A DNA stretch of 14,739 bases. Origin: Clostridiales bacterium (lineage in GTDB: Bacteria > Bacillota > Clostridia > Oscillospirales > CAG-272). The notes beneath the pieces are model-generated. The model had not been told where the DNA came from. It did no database searches and worked only from the letters and a program-made list of their open reading frames with translations. Below, piece after piece: positions 6,185 through 12,410 of the stretch (position 1 is the stretch's first letter; every line of letters starts with the position of its first letter). Where the stretch lies: assembly GCA_018370615.1 (NCBI GenBank), contig JAGZAC010000010.1, positions 1 through 14,739 on the forward strand. Reading direction: 5' to 3'. The position numbers and the translations under genes are program-made.

Positions 6185-7237
6185 ATGGAATTTTCATTTG
6201 AGTCTTTTATACAGGGGATTACGTCCAATCCGGTACTGCTGATTACAGTACTGCTCACCTTGGGCGTGATTTTCGTAAACGGATGGACAGACGCTCCCAA
6301 CGCAATTGCCACATGCGTTACCACACACTGCATGAAAATCCGAAGCGCCATTTGGATGAGCGCCCTTTTCAACTTTTTGGGCGTATTTATTATGACACAA
6401 ATCAACAGCTCCGTAGCGTCTACAATCAGCAATATGGTGGACTTTGGCGGCAACACACGGGAAGCACTGATTGCCCTGTGTGCCGCGTTGTTTTCCATTG
6501 TTGTGTACAGTGTAGGCGCTTCTTATTTTGGAATTCCTACCAGTGAAAGCCACAGTCTAATCGCCGGGCTGTCCGGCGCGGCCATTGCCATACACAACGG
6601 CATCGAGGGCATCAACATGGAGGAATGGTCCAAGGTGCTGTACGGTCTGGCCCTGAGCCTAATCCTGGGATTTGCCACCGGGTGGGTGATATGCAAGCTG
6701 GTGAGTATCATCTGCAGAAGAATGGACCGAAGAAAAACAAACCGCTTTTTCCAGGGGGCGCAGATTTTCGGCGCTGCAGCGATGAGCTTTATGCACGGCG
6801 CACAGGACGGACAAAAATTTATCGGCGTACTGTTTTTGGGTGTCGCCTTCGCCAACGGTCAGGGGAGTGCAACGGGAGCCGCCATTCCCATATGGCTGAT
6901 GCTCCTGTGCAGCATTATCATGGCTGCCGGAACCAGCGTAGGCGGGGAAAAAATTATCAAATCTGTAGGCGTGGACATGGTAAAGCTGGAAAAATACCAG
7001 GGCTTTTCCGCAGATGTGGCGGCAGCCCTATGTCTCTTATATTCCAGCCTTTTCGGCATCCCCGTATCCACCACCCACACAAAGACCAGCGCCATTATGG
7101 GTGTAGGAGCGGTCCGGCGTCTTTCCGCCATCAATTTAGGCGTCGTAAAGGAAATGATGCTCACCTGGATTTTTACATTCCCAGGCTGCGGGCTGATCAG
7201 TTTCCTTGTAGCAAAGCTGTTTATTGCAATATTTTAA
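6185..7237 (+). CDS. pit: PiT-family inorganic phosphate transporter (350 aa)
   Basis: Integral membrane protein of the PiT family, which imports phosphate (as metal-phosphate with H+, or with Na+). The two inverted family repeats are clear. The first half has VNGWTDAPNAIAT (31-43) and GIPTSESHSLIAGLSGA (117-132). The second has MHGAQDGQKFIGV (203-215) and GIPVSTTHTKTSAIMGVGA (291-309). About 8-10 hydrophobic helices are visible and the 350-residue length matches short bacterial PiT proteins. The N-terminal signature reads GWTDAPNA rather than the textbook GANDVANA form. The ribosome binding site is poor (GGTAGGT before the ATG). A DUF47/PhoU-like gene follows 27 bases later, the usual partner. 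The promoter region carries candidate Pho boxes and the leader a large hairpin. Confidence 0.95.
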   Translation: MEFSFESFIQGITSNPVLLITVLLTLGVIFVNGWTDAPNAIATCVTTHCMKIRSAIWMSALFNFLGVFIMTQINSSVASTISNMVDFGGNTREALIALCAALFSIVVYSVGASYFGIPTSESHSLIAGLSGAAIAIHNGIEGINMEEWSKVLYGLALSLILGFATGWVICKLVSIICRRMDRRKTNRFFQGAQIFGAAAMSFMHGAQDGQKFIGVLFLGVAFANGQGSATGAAIPIWLMLLCSIIMAAGTSVGGEKIIKSVGVDMVKLEKYQGFSADVAAALCLLYSSLFGIPVSTTHTKTSAIMGVGAVRRLSAINLGVVKEMMLTWIFTFPGCGLISFLVAKLFIAIF

Positions 7238-7264
7238 ATTTATGATACAGAGCGGGAGAAAATT

Positions 7265-7888
7265 ATGGCAAAAAAACAAGATTCCTATTATTTTCAAAAT
7301 TTTATCGCCTGCGCAGACTATTCCTGCCGGGCGGCCCATTTGCTCAGAGATGCAATGTGCAACTTTGACGAGTCTTCTCTGTCCGAAATGCTGGACGAAA
7401 TACACAATGTAGAACACGAAGCGGATATCAAAAAGCACGAGCTTCTCAATACGCTGGTCAAGGCCTTTATTACCCCCATCGAGCGGGAGGACATCATCCA
7501 GCTGAGTCAGAATCTGGACGATATGACCGACCAGATTGAAGACGTACTGATAAAAATTTACTACAACCGCGTCACCAGCATACGCGCAGACGCGCTGGAA
7601 ATGGCAGATGTTTTGATTCGCTGCTGCGAAGAAGTGCAGAAGCTGATGAATGAGTTTGCGGACTTTAAGCATTCCAAGCGGCTGCACGACCACATCATCC
7701 ACATCAATACCCTGGAGGAAGAGGCGGACAAGCTGTTTATCTCCTGTATGTATGAGCTCCACAACACATGCAAGGATCCCCTGGAGGTCATTGCCTGGCG
7801 GGAAATCTACAGCTATCTGGAAAAGTGTGTGGATACATGCGAGCATTTGTCCGATATTGTAGAAACCACCGTGATGAAAAACAATTGA
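7265..7888 (+). CDS. DUF47-family PhoU-like phosphate transport accessory protein (207 aa)
   Basis: All-helical cytoplasmic protein of the DUF47 (YkaA/PhoU-related) family, commonly encoded next to PiT transporters and thought to regulate them. Features are two acidic E-x-E-A-D motifs, VEHEADIKKHEL (49-60) and LEEEADKLF (150-158), the segment FITPIEREDIIQLSQNLDD (68-86), and the C-terminal YLEKCVDTCEHLSDIVETTV (184-203). In PhoU relatives such E/D motifs bind metal clusters. Length is typical. GGGAG at 7254-7258 supports the ATG. It is probably co-transcribed with pit. The cysteines at 21, 32, 120, 121, 161, 169, 188 and 192 are numerous for a cytosolic protein of this size, but no defined motif was recognised in them. 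Confidence 0.92.
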   Translation: MAKKQDSYYFQNFIACADYSCRAAHLLRDAMCNFDESSLSEMLDEIHNVEHEADIKKHELLNTLVKAFITPIEREDIIQLSQNLDDMTDQIEDVLIKIYYNRVTSIRADALEMADVLIRCCEEVQKLMNEFADFKHSKRLHDHIIHINTLEEEADKLFISCMYELHNTCKDPLEVIAWREIYSYLEKCVDTCEHLSDIVETTVMKNN

Positions 7889-7995
7889 GTGAGGAGAAAG
7901 ACGGAACCTTTGATTTTCATTGCCGGAGTCTGCAGCGAGGGCAGGATATGATTTATTTTAGTCTATATAAGAATTCAGCAAATCTTAACACTTGC

Positions 7996-8036
7996 AAAAG
8001 CTGCCGGATGTGATTTTGTCATGACGGCAGCTTTTT
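7996..8036 (+). terminator. Rho-independent terminator after the pit-DUF47 operon
   Basis: AAAAGCTGCCG (7996-8006) pairs with CGGCAGCTTTT (8025-8035), with an 18-base loop and a run of five T at 8032-8036. It lies 107 bases after the DUF47 stop and only 29 bases before the CYTH gene start. No promoter was found between it and that gene, so it may also act as a partial readthrough barrier or attenuator for CYTH. The stretch 7889-7995 has no supported gene or promoter. Confidence 0.75.
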
Positions 8037-8065
8037 ATCTCTTTTGAAAAATACAGGAGGCGCTT

Positions 8066-8602
8066 ATGCATATCACAGAGCATGAATACAAGCGGCTGCT
8101 TACCCCGGAAGAGTATACGATACTTTTGACAAAATTGGACAGTATCGCAGTATGCAGTCCGTATGTGCAGGTGAATTATTACTATGACGACGAAATTTTT
8201 TCCCTAAATGAAAAGGGAGAAACGGTGCGGGTTCGGCAGCGGCTGGACAAGCTGACCCTGGAACGAAAATTTCACCGGCGGTACAGCCAGGAAGGGGAAA
8301 GAGTCTGCGAGGAAAGCAGCGAGTCCATACAAAGGCTTCCGGCAAAAATATCTGTTGGAAACCAAGAATATCGCTACATTGGAAATCTGGTGACAACGCG
8401 GAGGGACTATACCATTGGGAAAAACATCATTTCCTTGGATGTCAGCTATTATCTTGGGCAGGTAGACTTTGAGCTGGAAATCGAATCGAAGGAGGAAGTC
8501 GTCCTGCCGGAGTTTTTACGGAAAACCATCGACGGCCGCGCCCGTCCAGACGGAAAATACACCCGCTTTGTGCGCGCACTGCGGGAGATAGAGGGCAGAT
8601 GA
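8066..8602 (+). CDS. CYTH-domain (triphosphate tunnel metalloenzyme-like) protein (178 aa)
   Basis: Single CYTH domain, an eight-stranded tunnel fold that binds or hydrolyses triphosphorylated substrates with Mg2+ or Mn2+. The signature E-x-E-x-K is present near the N-terminus (E5, E7, K9). Other expected charged tunnel residues are R55, R57 and R59 (VRVRQR), E66/K68 (LERKF), R112-R113, D125 and the acidic strand E136-L-E138-I-E140, followed by GKYTRF (163-168). AGGAGG at 8055-8060, five bases before the ATG, sets the start. Members include inorganic triphosphatases, thiamine triphosphatases and adenylate cyclases; the substrate is not decided here. Its place beside a phosphate transport operon suggests polyphosphate or triphosphate metabolism, which is an inference. 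The terminator-like hairpin 29 bases upstream may limit its expression. Confidence 0.85.
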   Translation: MHITEHEYKRLLTPEEYTILLTKLDSIAVCSPYVQVNYYYDDEIFSLNEKGETVRVRQRLDKLTLERKFHRRYSQEGERVCEESSESIQRLPAKISVGNQEYRYIGNLVTTRRDYTIGKNIISLDVSYYLGQVDFELEIESKEEVVLPEFLRKTIDGRARPDGKYTRFVRALREIEGR

Positions 8603-8617
8603 CGGAAAGGAGGGACT

Positions 8618-8791
8618 ATAGTTATCTTAATTTTTGCCTTAATCTTAGGAGTTTTACTGTTTATAAAATATATTCCTAATATTATCATCTACAAAAATTT
8701 GTCTGATGATTTATTTACCTGCCCAAACTGCGGACATCGGGAATTTGCTAGTCAAATTTTGTTTGCCAATTTTTATCGTTATAAGCTTTAA
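8618..8791 (+). pseudogene. Remnant of a small membrane-anchored zinc-ribbon protein
   Basis: Immediately after the CYTH stop, AGGAGG (8608-8613) is followed by an open frame that has no ATG, GTG or TTG at proper spacing; it begins with ATA at 8618, which one change would make ATG. It encodes about 57 residues: a hydrophobic segment (IVILIFALILGVLLFIKYI), then IIIYKNLSDDLFTCPNCGHR with one C-x2-C half of a zinc ribbon, then an unrelated-looking tail to a TAA at 8789-8791. The tail overlaps the 3' end of the convergent Nudix gene from 8748, so the second half was probably replaced when that DNA arrived. It may instead be expressed from a non-standard start. Function unknown. Confidence 0.45.
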
Positions 8792-9362
8792 AACACATTT
8801 CAATTTGCTCTTTATTTGTTTTTTCTTCTGCTAAATTACTCGGCAAATTATTGAATGAAAAGTATTTTATTTCCGTAGTTTCTATATTTTTTATAAACTC
8901 CCCACCAATAATATCGCATAAAAGAAAAACTTTACATACACCATAAGCGTAAACGGGTTTATTGTGTTTGTTCCGATCTTGTATGGAAATTACTTTTGTT
9001 GCCACTACATTAAGTCCCGTTTCCTCTTTTACTTCTTTCTCCGTATTAGATTTTATACTTTCTAAAACATCACACCAACCACCCGGCAAAGCCCAAGTCC
9101 AATTATTTTCGTGGACTAGCAAAATTTTATTTTCTTTAAATATTGCAGCTCTTGTGTCTAATTTGGGAGTTTGGTAACCTGTTTCATTACAAAACAAATT
9201 CCTTACTTTGTCTATGTCTAAATCTGCTTTTTCTGCGATTATCTCTGCCGATATTTCTCGCAGTCTTTTATATCTTTCTATATCATACACATTGTTTGCA
9301 TAGGCAAGCCCTGACTGCGCTAAACTTTGTATTTCAATCGCCCATTTTAACCATTTTTCCAT
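8748..9362 (-). CDS. Nudix hydrolase with N-terminal helical domain (204 aa)
   Basis: Cytoplasmic hydrolase of X-linked nucleoside diphosphates. Residues 1-60 form a helical N-terminal region seen in some Nudix proteins related to ADP-ribose pyrophosphatases; a Nudix domain follows from about residue 68. The Nudix box begins at G95 (G-x5-E101), then K109-E110-V111-x-E113-E114-x-G116-L117. The usual arginine of the R-E pair is lysine; all catalytic glutamates are kept. The start ATG is at 9362, with AGGAGG (9375-9380) 12 bases upstream, rather far. The gene is clearly more AT-rich than its surroundings and has A/T-ending codons, suggesting acquisition from another genome. It lies 42 bases after the hydrolase gene on the same strand. 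Substrate not determined. Confidence 0.9.
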   Translation of the reverse strand: MEKWLKWAIEIQSLAQSGLAYANNVYDIERYKRLREISAEIIAEKADLDIDKVRNLFCNETGYQTPKLDTRAAIFKENKILLVHENNWTWALPGGWCDVLESIKSNTEKEVKEETGLNVVATKVISIQDRNKHNKPVYAYGVCKVFLLCDIIGGEFIKNIETTEIKYFSFNNLPSNLAEEKTNKEQIEMCFKAYNDKNWQTKFD

Positions 9363-9404
9363 ATATAACGAACCCCTCCTGTATAAATTTCGAATTGTTC
9401 TGCA

Positions 9405-10031
9405 TCAACATTCATTCCAAAAGCCTTGTAAAATACTTGCCACCCGATAGGGATGATCCTTATTCACTTCGTGGCCGCAGTCCTCCACGATGATGCACCT
9501 GCTGTTTTTCATTGCATCGTGAAACAGCCTTGCACTTTCCATATTTGCTTTATCATTTGCGCCGCAAAGAATCAGGGCGGGGCAATCCAGCTGTGCCGAT
9601 GACTGCATAAAATTCAGATCCGTCATGGATTTGCTAAGGTTGATAAAATCCTTTTTGCTGCACCCGATATTTTGAAATGCAGATTTGGGCATGAGCTGAA
9701 ATATAAAGCTTTGAAATTTCAACAGCTTTTTGGGTATGACAAACGGCGTTCCCATCAGTACCAAAGAATTTATTTTCTCAGGATGCCCAATTGCATACTG
9801 CAGTGCCAGCAGTCCGCCGAGAGACAATCCGCAAAGATTTAGTGGGTCCTCATAAGAATCGCACAGCTTGTCCAGCGCCTGATACACATTGGAGTAATTT
9901 AATTCCCTGCCTTTCGCGAGCTCGAACAAATCAGGAACAACAGAAGGAAGGCCTTTCTCCTCCAGTGCATTTTTGACTGTATTCCAATCATTGCTGTTTT
10001 GTCCCAACCCGTGAAGCAAAATATTCTTCAT
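9405..10031 (-). CDS. Alpha/beta hydrolase (208 aa)
   Basis: Small cytoplasmic alpha/beta-hydrolase of the esterase/lipase-like group. From the chosen start the protein begins MKNILLHGLGQNSNDW, with the HG oxyanion-hole motif. The nucleophile elbow is G-L-S-L-G-G, in LNLCGLSLGGLLALQYA. LILCGANDKANM carries the likely acid, and EDCGHEVNKDHP near the C-terminus the catalytic histidine. The frame is open 13 codons further upstream to an ATG at 10070. That ATG overlaps a perfect -10 box (TATAATG), so it cannot be the start of a transcript from this promoter. The internal ATG at 10031 has AGGGTG seven bases before it. Substrate unknown. It is divergent from the sigma-factor operon and upstream of the Nudix gene. 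Confidence 0.85.
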   Translation of the reverse strand: MKNILLHGLGQNSNDWNTVKNALEEKGLPSVVPDLFELAKGRELNYSNVYQALDKLCDSYEDPLNLCGLSLGGLLALQYAIGHPEKINSLVLMGTPFVIPKKLLKFQSFIFQLMPKSAFQNIGCSKKDFINLSKSMTDLNFMQSSAQLDCPALILCGANDKANMESARLFHDAMKNSRCIIVEDCGHEVNKDHPYRVASILQGFWNEC

Positions 10032-10068
10032 AAGCATACACCCTAATTTTTTAATATTGTGCAAATTC

Positions 10069-10097
10069 ATTATATCATAGCTGTTATGCCTTTTCCA
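10069..10097 (-). promoter_or_regulatory. Sigma-A-type promoter for the alpha/beta hydrolase gene
   Basis: On the - strand TGGAAA (10092-10097), a 17-bp spacer and a perfect TATAAT (10069-10074) form a good vegetative promoter. The predicted start of transcription is near 10062, about 30 bases before the ATG at 10031. The box overlaps the upstream in-frame ATG, which decides the start of the hydrolase gene. Confidence 0.6.
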
Positions 10098-10128
10098 CTG
10101 GATTTACTTCAACGAAATCCAGTTTTTT
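10098..10128 (+). terminator. Hairpin followed by six T, in the divergent intergenic region
   Basis: CTGGATTT (10098-10105) pairs with AAATCCAG (10115-10122) around a nine-base loop, and TTTTTT follows at 10123-10128. Read on the + strand it looks like a small intrinsic terminator, but no + strand gene lies upstream. It could block stray transcription into the sigma operon or act as an operator dyad (see the AAATCCAG repeats). Confidence 0.45.
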
Positions 10129-10143
10129 GTGCGAGAAATCCAG
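10098..10143. promoter_or_regulatory. Three AAATCCAG half-sites (candidate regulator or ECF-promoter element)
   Basis: The octamer occurs inverted at 10098-10105 and directly at 10115-10122 and 10135-10142; the two direct copies are extended to GAAATCCAG. The direct copies are 20 bp apart, about two helical turns. They lie between the hydrolase promoter and the sigma start, where no convincing sigma-A promoter for the sigma operon is seen. Autoregulation by the encoded sigma factor or by another regulator is a guess. Confidence 0.4.
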
Positions 10144-10179
10144 ACAAATTACGACTTTATAAGTGAGGGGGGATCCACT

Positions 10180-10725
10180 TTGAACGACGACAAAATCATC
10201 GTGCTTATCTCCGAGAAGCAGCAAACGGGAATGGAGCACCTGACAGAAAAGTACAGAGCCTACGCACGAAAAATTACTTTGCGGTTTCTGGACTGCCCCG
10301 AGGATGCAGAGGAATGCATAAACGATGCCTTTTTTGACGTGTGGAATGCAAAAAACATAAAGGAAATCAAAAATCTAAAAGCCTTTGTTGCCGCTTGTGT
10401 CAGAAGGCGCGCCGTGGACCTGCTCAGAAATGTGGCTGCGCAAAAGCGCAGTCCCAATATGCGGGCACTGCTGTCGGAATTGGAGGAGGTGTGCGCACCC
10501 AGCACAACAGAATCCAGCTTTGAAAATATGGAGCTGAGTGCGCAGATCGATCGGTTTGTAAATGCACTGAGCCAGCTGGACAAAGACATTTTCCTGCTGC
10601 GATATTTTTACGGAATGGACATTCAAGAAATCGCAAAACAGAAGCACTTGAGCCGAAGTGCCGTTGACAACCGTCTGTCACGGTGCCGAAAAAAATTAAA
10701 ATCAGATTTGGAGGGATGGATTTGA
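10180..10725 (+). CDS. ECF-like RNA polymerase sigma factor (181 aa)
   Basis: Sigma-70 family protein with region 2 (about 20-87) and region 4 (about 125-178) only, which directs RNA polymerase to special promoters. Region 2 shows CPEDAEECINDAFFDVWNA (39-57) and LKAFVAACVRRRAVDLLRN (66-84). Region 4 carries LDKDIFLLRYFYGMDIQEIA and a helix-turn-helix in KHLSRSAVDNRLSRCRKKL (155-173). The frame is open back to GTG at 10129, but GAGGGGG at 10165-10171 points to TTG at 10180, giving the family-typical start (M)NDDKIIVLI. It is the first gene of an operon with an anti-sigma-like membrane protein. The stop overlaps the next start as TTGA. Confidence 0.88.
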   Translation: MNDDKIIVLISEKQQTGMEHLTEKYRAYARKITLRFLDCPEDAEECINDAFFDVWNAKNIKEIKNLKAFVAACVRRRAVDLLRNVAAQKRSPNMRALLSELEEVCAPSTTESSFENMELSAQIDRFVNALSQLDKDIFLLRYFYGMDIQEIAKQKHLSRSAVDNRLSRCRKKLKSDLEGWI

Positions 10726-11678
10726 ATCGCTGGGAGCTCTTTGAAGCCATTGGGAACCTGCCCTTGGAAACCATTCAGATAAAGGAAACCGGCAGAACGC
10801 GTCGTATTTTTCTGCCGTACGCAGCCGCACTATTGTCCCTTGTACTTGTCCTTTATTCAGGGATATTTATCATGAGAAATTTCAAGGCAGCCTCTGCCGG
10901 ACCGGACCAGACGACAGACGCCCCTGCCGTATCGGAGCAGATGACAGATACCTCAGCGCTCAGCGGCACCACACAGGCTGCTGCAGCCTTTGGTCCCGTT
11001 ACCGTTTTTGGACTGGCGCCGCTGGAGTCACAAGGAGCGGAGCTTGTGTCCGAAAATATTACATTTATTAAGGACACGACAAGAACCGGGAAGATTTACG
11101 GTCTGTATTCTGTAGAAATGCGCTATACGGTAAAGCTGAAGGACAGCACAAGCTTCGTGCTGCCGTATGCATATCTTTCAAGCATTGAAGAATACGCACA
11201 GACGGAAATTATCGCAGACGGCGTCCAAATAGACTATAAAACCAGAAGAAATCATGCCGCGAATGCAGCCCGGCCGATAATTTATGACGGAGCAGCCCGG
11301 CAGTCTGTCTCCATATATCCCGACTATACGGAGGAAGAGCGTCAGCCGGCAGACACCTATCCGCTGCTGATACAGGCGTGGAGGGAAACGTCTGCGGGAA
11401 CCTATCCCGAGGTGCATTACAACACCAGCGGGCAGGTATATATGTATACCTTCACAATAGAAGACGCCGGAACCCATGAAATTGTGATAAAGCTCACGGC
11501 GCTGGGAGACGACCACCTGTGTGAAAATTATATGCTGGAGTGGGCCGCTTCCCCCAGCGACATGTGGGACGACGTAGGAGATCGGAATTTGTCCATTGAA
11601 ATTGGTGAAGAACAGTATCAGTTTTCCTTTGAGGATACGCTTTTCCGGTTTGAAGAGCCGAAAGGGGCAGAAAAATGA
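10722..11678 (+). CDS. Single-pass membrane protein, probable anti-sigma factor (318 aa)
   Basis: Encoded directly after the sigma factor. A short cytoplasmic N-terminus (NRWELFEAIGNLPLETIQI, with basic residues to 28) is followed by one membrane helix at about 30-51. A Thr/Ala-rich linker and a large outside domain of about 230 residues follow, in which no known fold was recognised. This architecture fits anti-sigma factors that hold the sigma factor at the membrane and release it on an envelope signal, but no zinc-binding HxxxCxxC motif is present. The best start is TTG at 10722, overlapping the sigma stop as TTGA and six bases after GGAGGG (10710-10715). The ATG at 10716 directly abuts that site and is less likely. 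The assignment rests mainly on position and topology. Confidence 0.72.
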   Translation: MNRWELFEAIGNLPLETIQIKETGRTRRIFLPYAAALLSLVLVLYSGIFIMRNFKAASAGPDQTTDAPAVSEQMTDTSALSGTTQAAAAFGPVTVFGLAPLESQGAELVSENITFIKDTTRTGKIYGLYSVEMRYTVKLKDSTSFVLPYAYLSSIEEYAQTEIIADGVQIDYKTRRNHAANAARPIIYDGAARQSVSIYPDYTEEERQPADTYPLLIQAWRETSAGTYPEVHYNTSGQVYMYTFTIEDAGTHEIVIKLTALGDDHLCENYMLEWAASPSDMWDDVGDRNLSIEIGEEQYQFSFEDTLFRFEEPKGAEK

Positions 11679-12070
11679 TGAAAATAACGATTTCCATGAT
11701 TTGTATAGTGCTGTCCATCGTTTTGATGGCGTTGCCTTATGGCGTGGCTATGCACTGGGGAATCTCGCCTACGGAAGTTGATACCACATATGTATCTTAC
11801 TTCAGCTCTCTGCCTGCCGGGTACGCTGATTGGTTTCCGTTGTCCACCGCCATTCTATCTATATTGTCTCTGCTCCTGTTATGTATTGCAATCATAAGAA
11901 GGCATGTTGTTTTCATTGTGAGAATCCTTCTTATACTCTGTATGGTTCTGTCTGTACTTTCCTGGCTTATTTTTCATACATTTACCTGGACTGGACTTGC
12001 CATTACAGTACTTCATTTAGCGGCATGTATACCATGGTGGACAAGAGTGAAGCAGGATGAGAAGCCTTGA
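11675..12070 (+). CDS. Small four-helix integral membrane protein (131 aa)
   Basis: Hydrophobic protein with four likely membrane helices: about 4-24, 57-74, 78-98 and 101-120. A short external loop (GISPTEVDTTYVSYFSSLPAGYADW) lies between the first two, and the tail is charged (TRVKQDEKP). No family was recognised. The start ATG overlaps the preceding stop as ATGA (an ATGATG pair; the second ATG at 11678 is an alternative), with AAAGGGG at 11660-11666 as ribosome binding site, so translation is coupled to the anti-sigma gene. It may sense or support envelope stress with its two partners; this is an inference from the operon. Repeat cluster 2 begins six bases after its stop. Confidence 0.75.
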   Translation: MMKITISMICIVLSIVLMALPYGVAMHWGISPTEVDTTYVSYFSSLPAGYADWFPLSTAILSILSLLLLCIAIIRRHVVFIVRILLILCMVLSVLSWLIFHTFTWTGLAITVLHLAACIPWWTRVKQDEKP

Positions 12071-12075
12071 TAAGA

Positions 12076-12286
12076 ACAATCCCCCACCCGCTACGCGGGA
12101 GCCCCCTTTACACAAGGGGGCCTGCACAAACCCAAGCCTCCCCTGTGTAAGGGGAGGTGGCACAGCGAAGCTGTGACGGAAGGGTTGTAAAACGGAACAA
12201 TCCCCCTGTCGACTGCGTCGACAATCCCGCGGAGTTGCTGCGCAACTCCTAGGGAGGTGGCAGCATAGCTGCCGGAGGGGTTGTTC
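12076..12286 (+). repeat. Intergenic cluster 2 of palindromic repeats
   Basis: Same family as cluster 1. Forward module 12076-12127: ACAATCCCCC, stem CCCGC/GCGGG (12087-12099), stem GCCCCCTT/AAGGGGGC (12101-12121). Reverse module 12137-12188: CCTCCCC/GGGGAGG (12137-12157), CACAGC/GCTGTG (12161-12175), AAGGGTTGT. Partial forward module 12197-12223: ACAATCCCCC and stem TGTCGAC/GTCGACA, lacking its second stem. Reverse module 12231-12286: extra hairpin GGAGTTGC/GCAACTCC (12231-12249), GGGAGG, stem GGCAGC/GCTGCC (12259-12273), GGAGGGGTTGTT. The cluster starts with ACAATCCCCC and ends with GGGGTTGTT, so it also has inverted ends. It fills the gap between the sigma operon and the exporter. Confidence 0.85.
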
Positions 12287-12346
12287 ATCCATTAGCGATT
12301 GATTCCATAAAAAATACAATATAAAAACCTTATCTGCCAAATCCTC

Positions 12347-12375
12347 TTTTCAAACGAAAAATAATATGATACAAT
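12347..12375 (+). promoter_or_regulatory. Promoter for the ABC exporter operon
   Basis: TTTTCA (12347-12352), a 17-bp spacer and TACAAT (12370-12375) preceded by TGA give an extended -10 promoter. Predicted transcription starts near 12382, about 29 bases before the ATG at 12411. This excludes the in-frame ATG at 12366 as the translation start. Confidence 0.5.
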
Positions 12376-12410
12376 ACTCCTGCAAAGTAAGAAAAGAAAG
12401 GGACAGCCAT

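Noticed and set aside
8684..8710. Dyad ATCATC-ACAAA/TTTGT-GATGAT as a terminator for the Nudix gene
   Set aside because: Low GC content, lies inside the broken small gene's reading frame, and no T-run follows on the - strand.
9143..9493. Open frame of 116 codons on the + strand
   Set aside because: Covers the antisense of the Nudix gene and the end of the hydrolase gene; no ribosome binding site and no recognisable motif.
10129..10179. Upstream extension of the sigma factor to a GTG at 10129
   Set aside because: The extra residues are not sigma-like, they cover the repeated AAATCCAG sites, and the strong ribosome binding site at 10165-10171 serves TTG at 10180.
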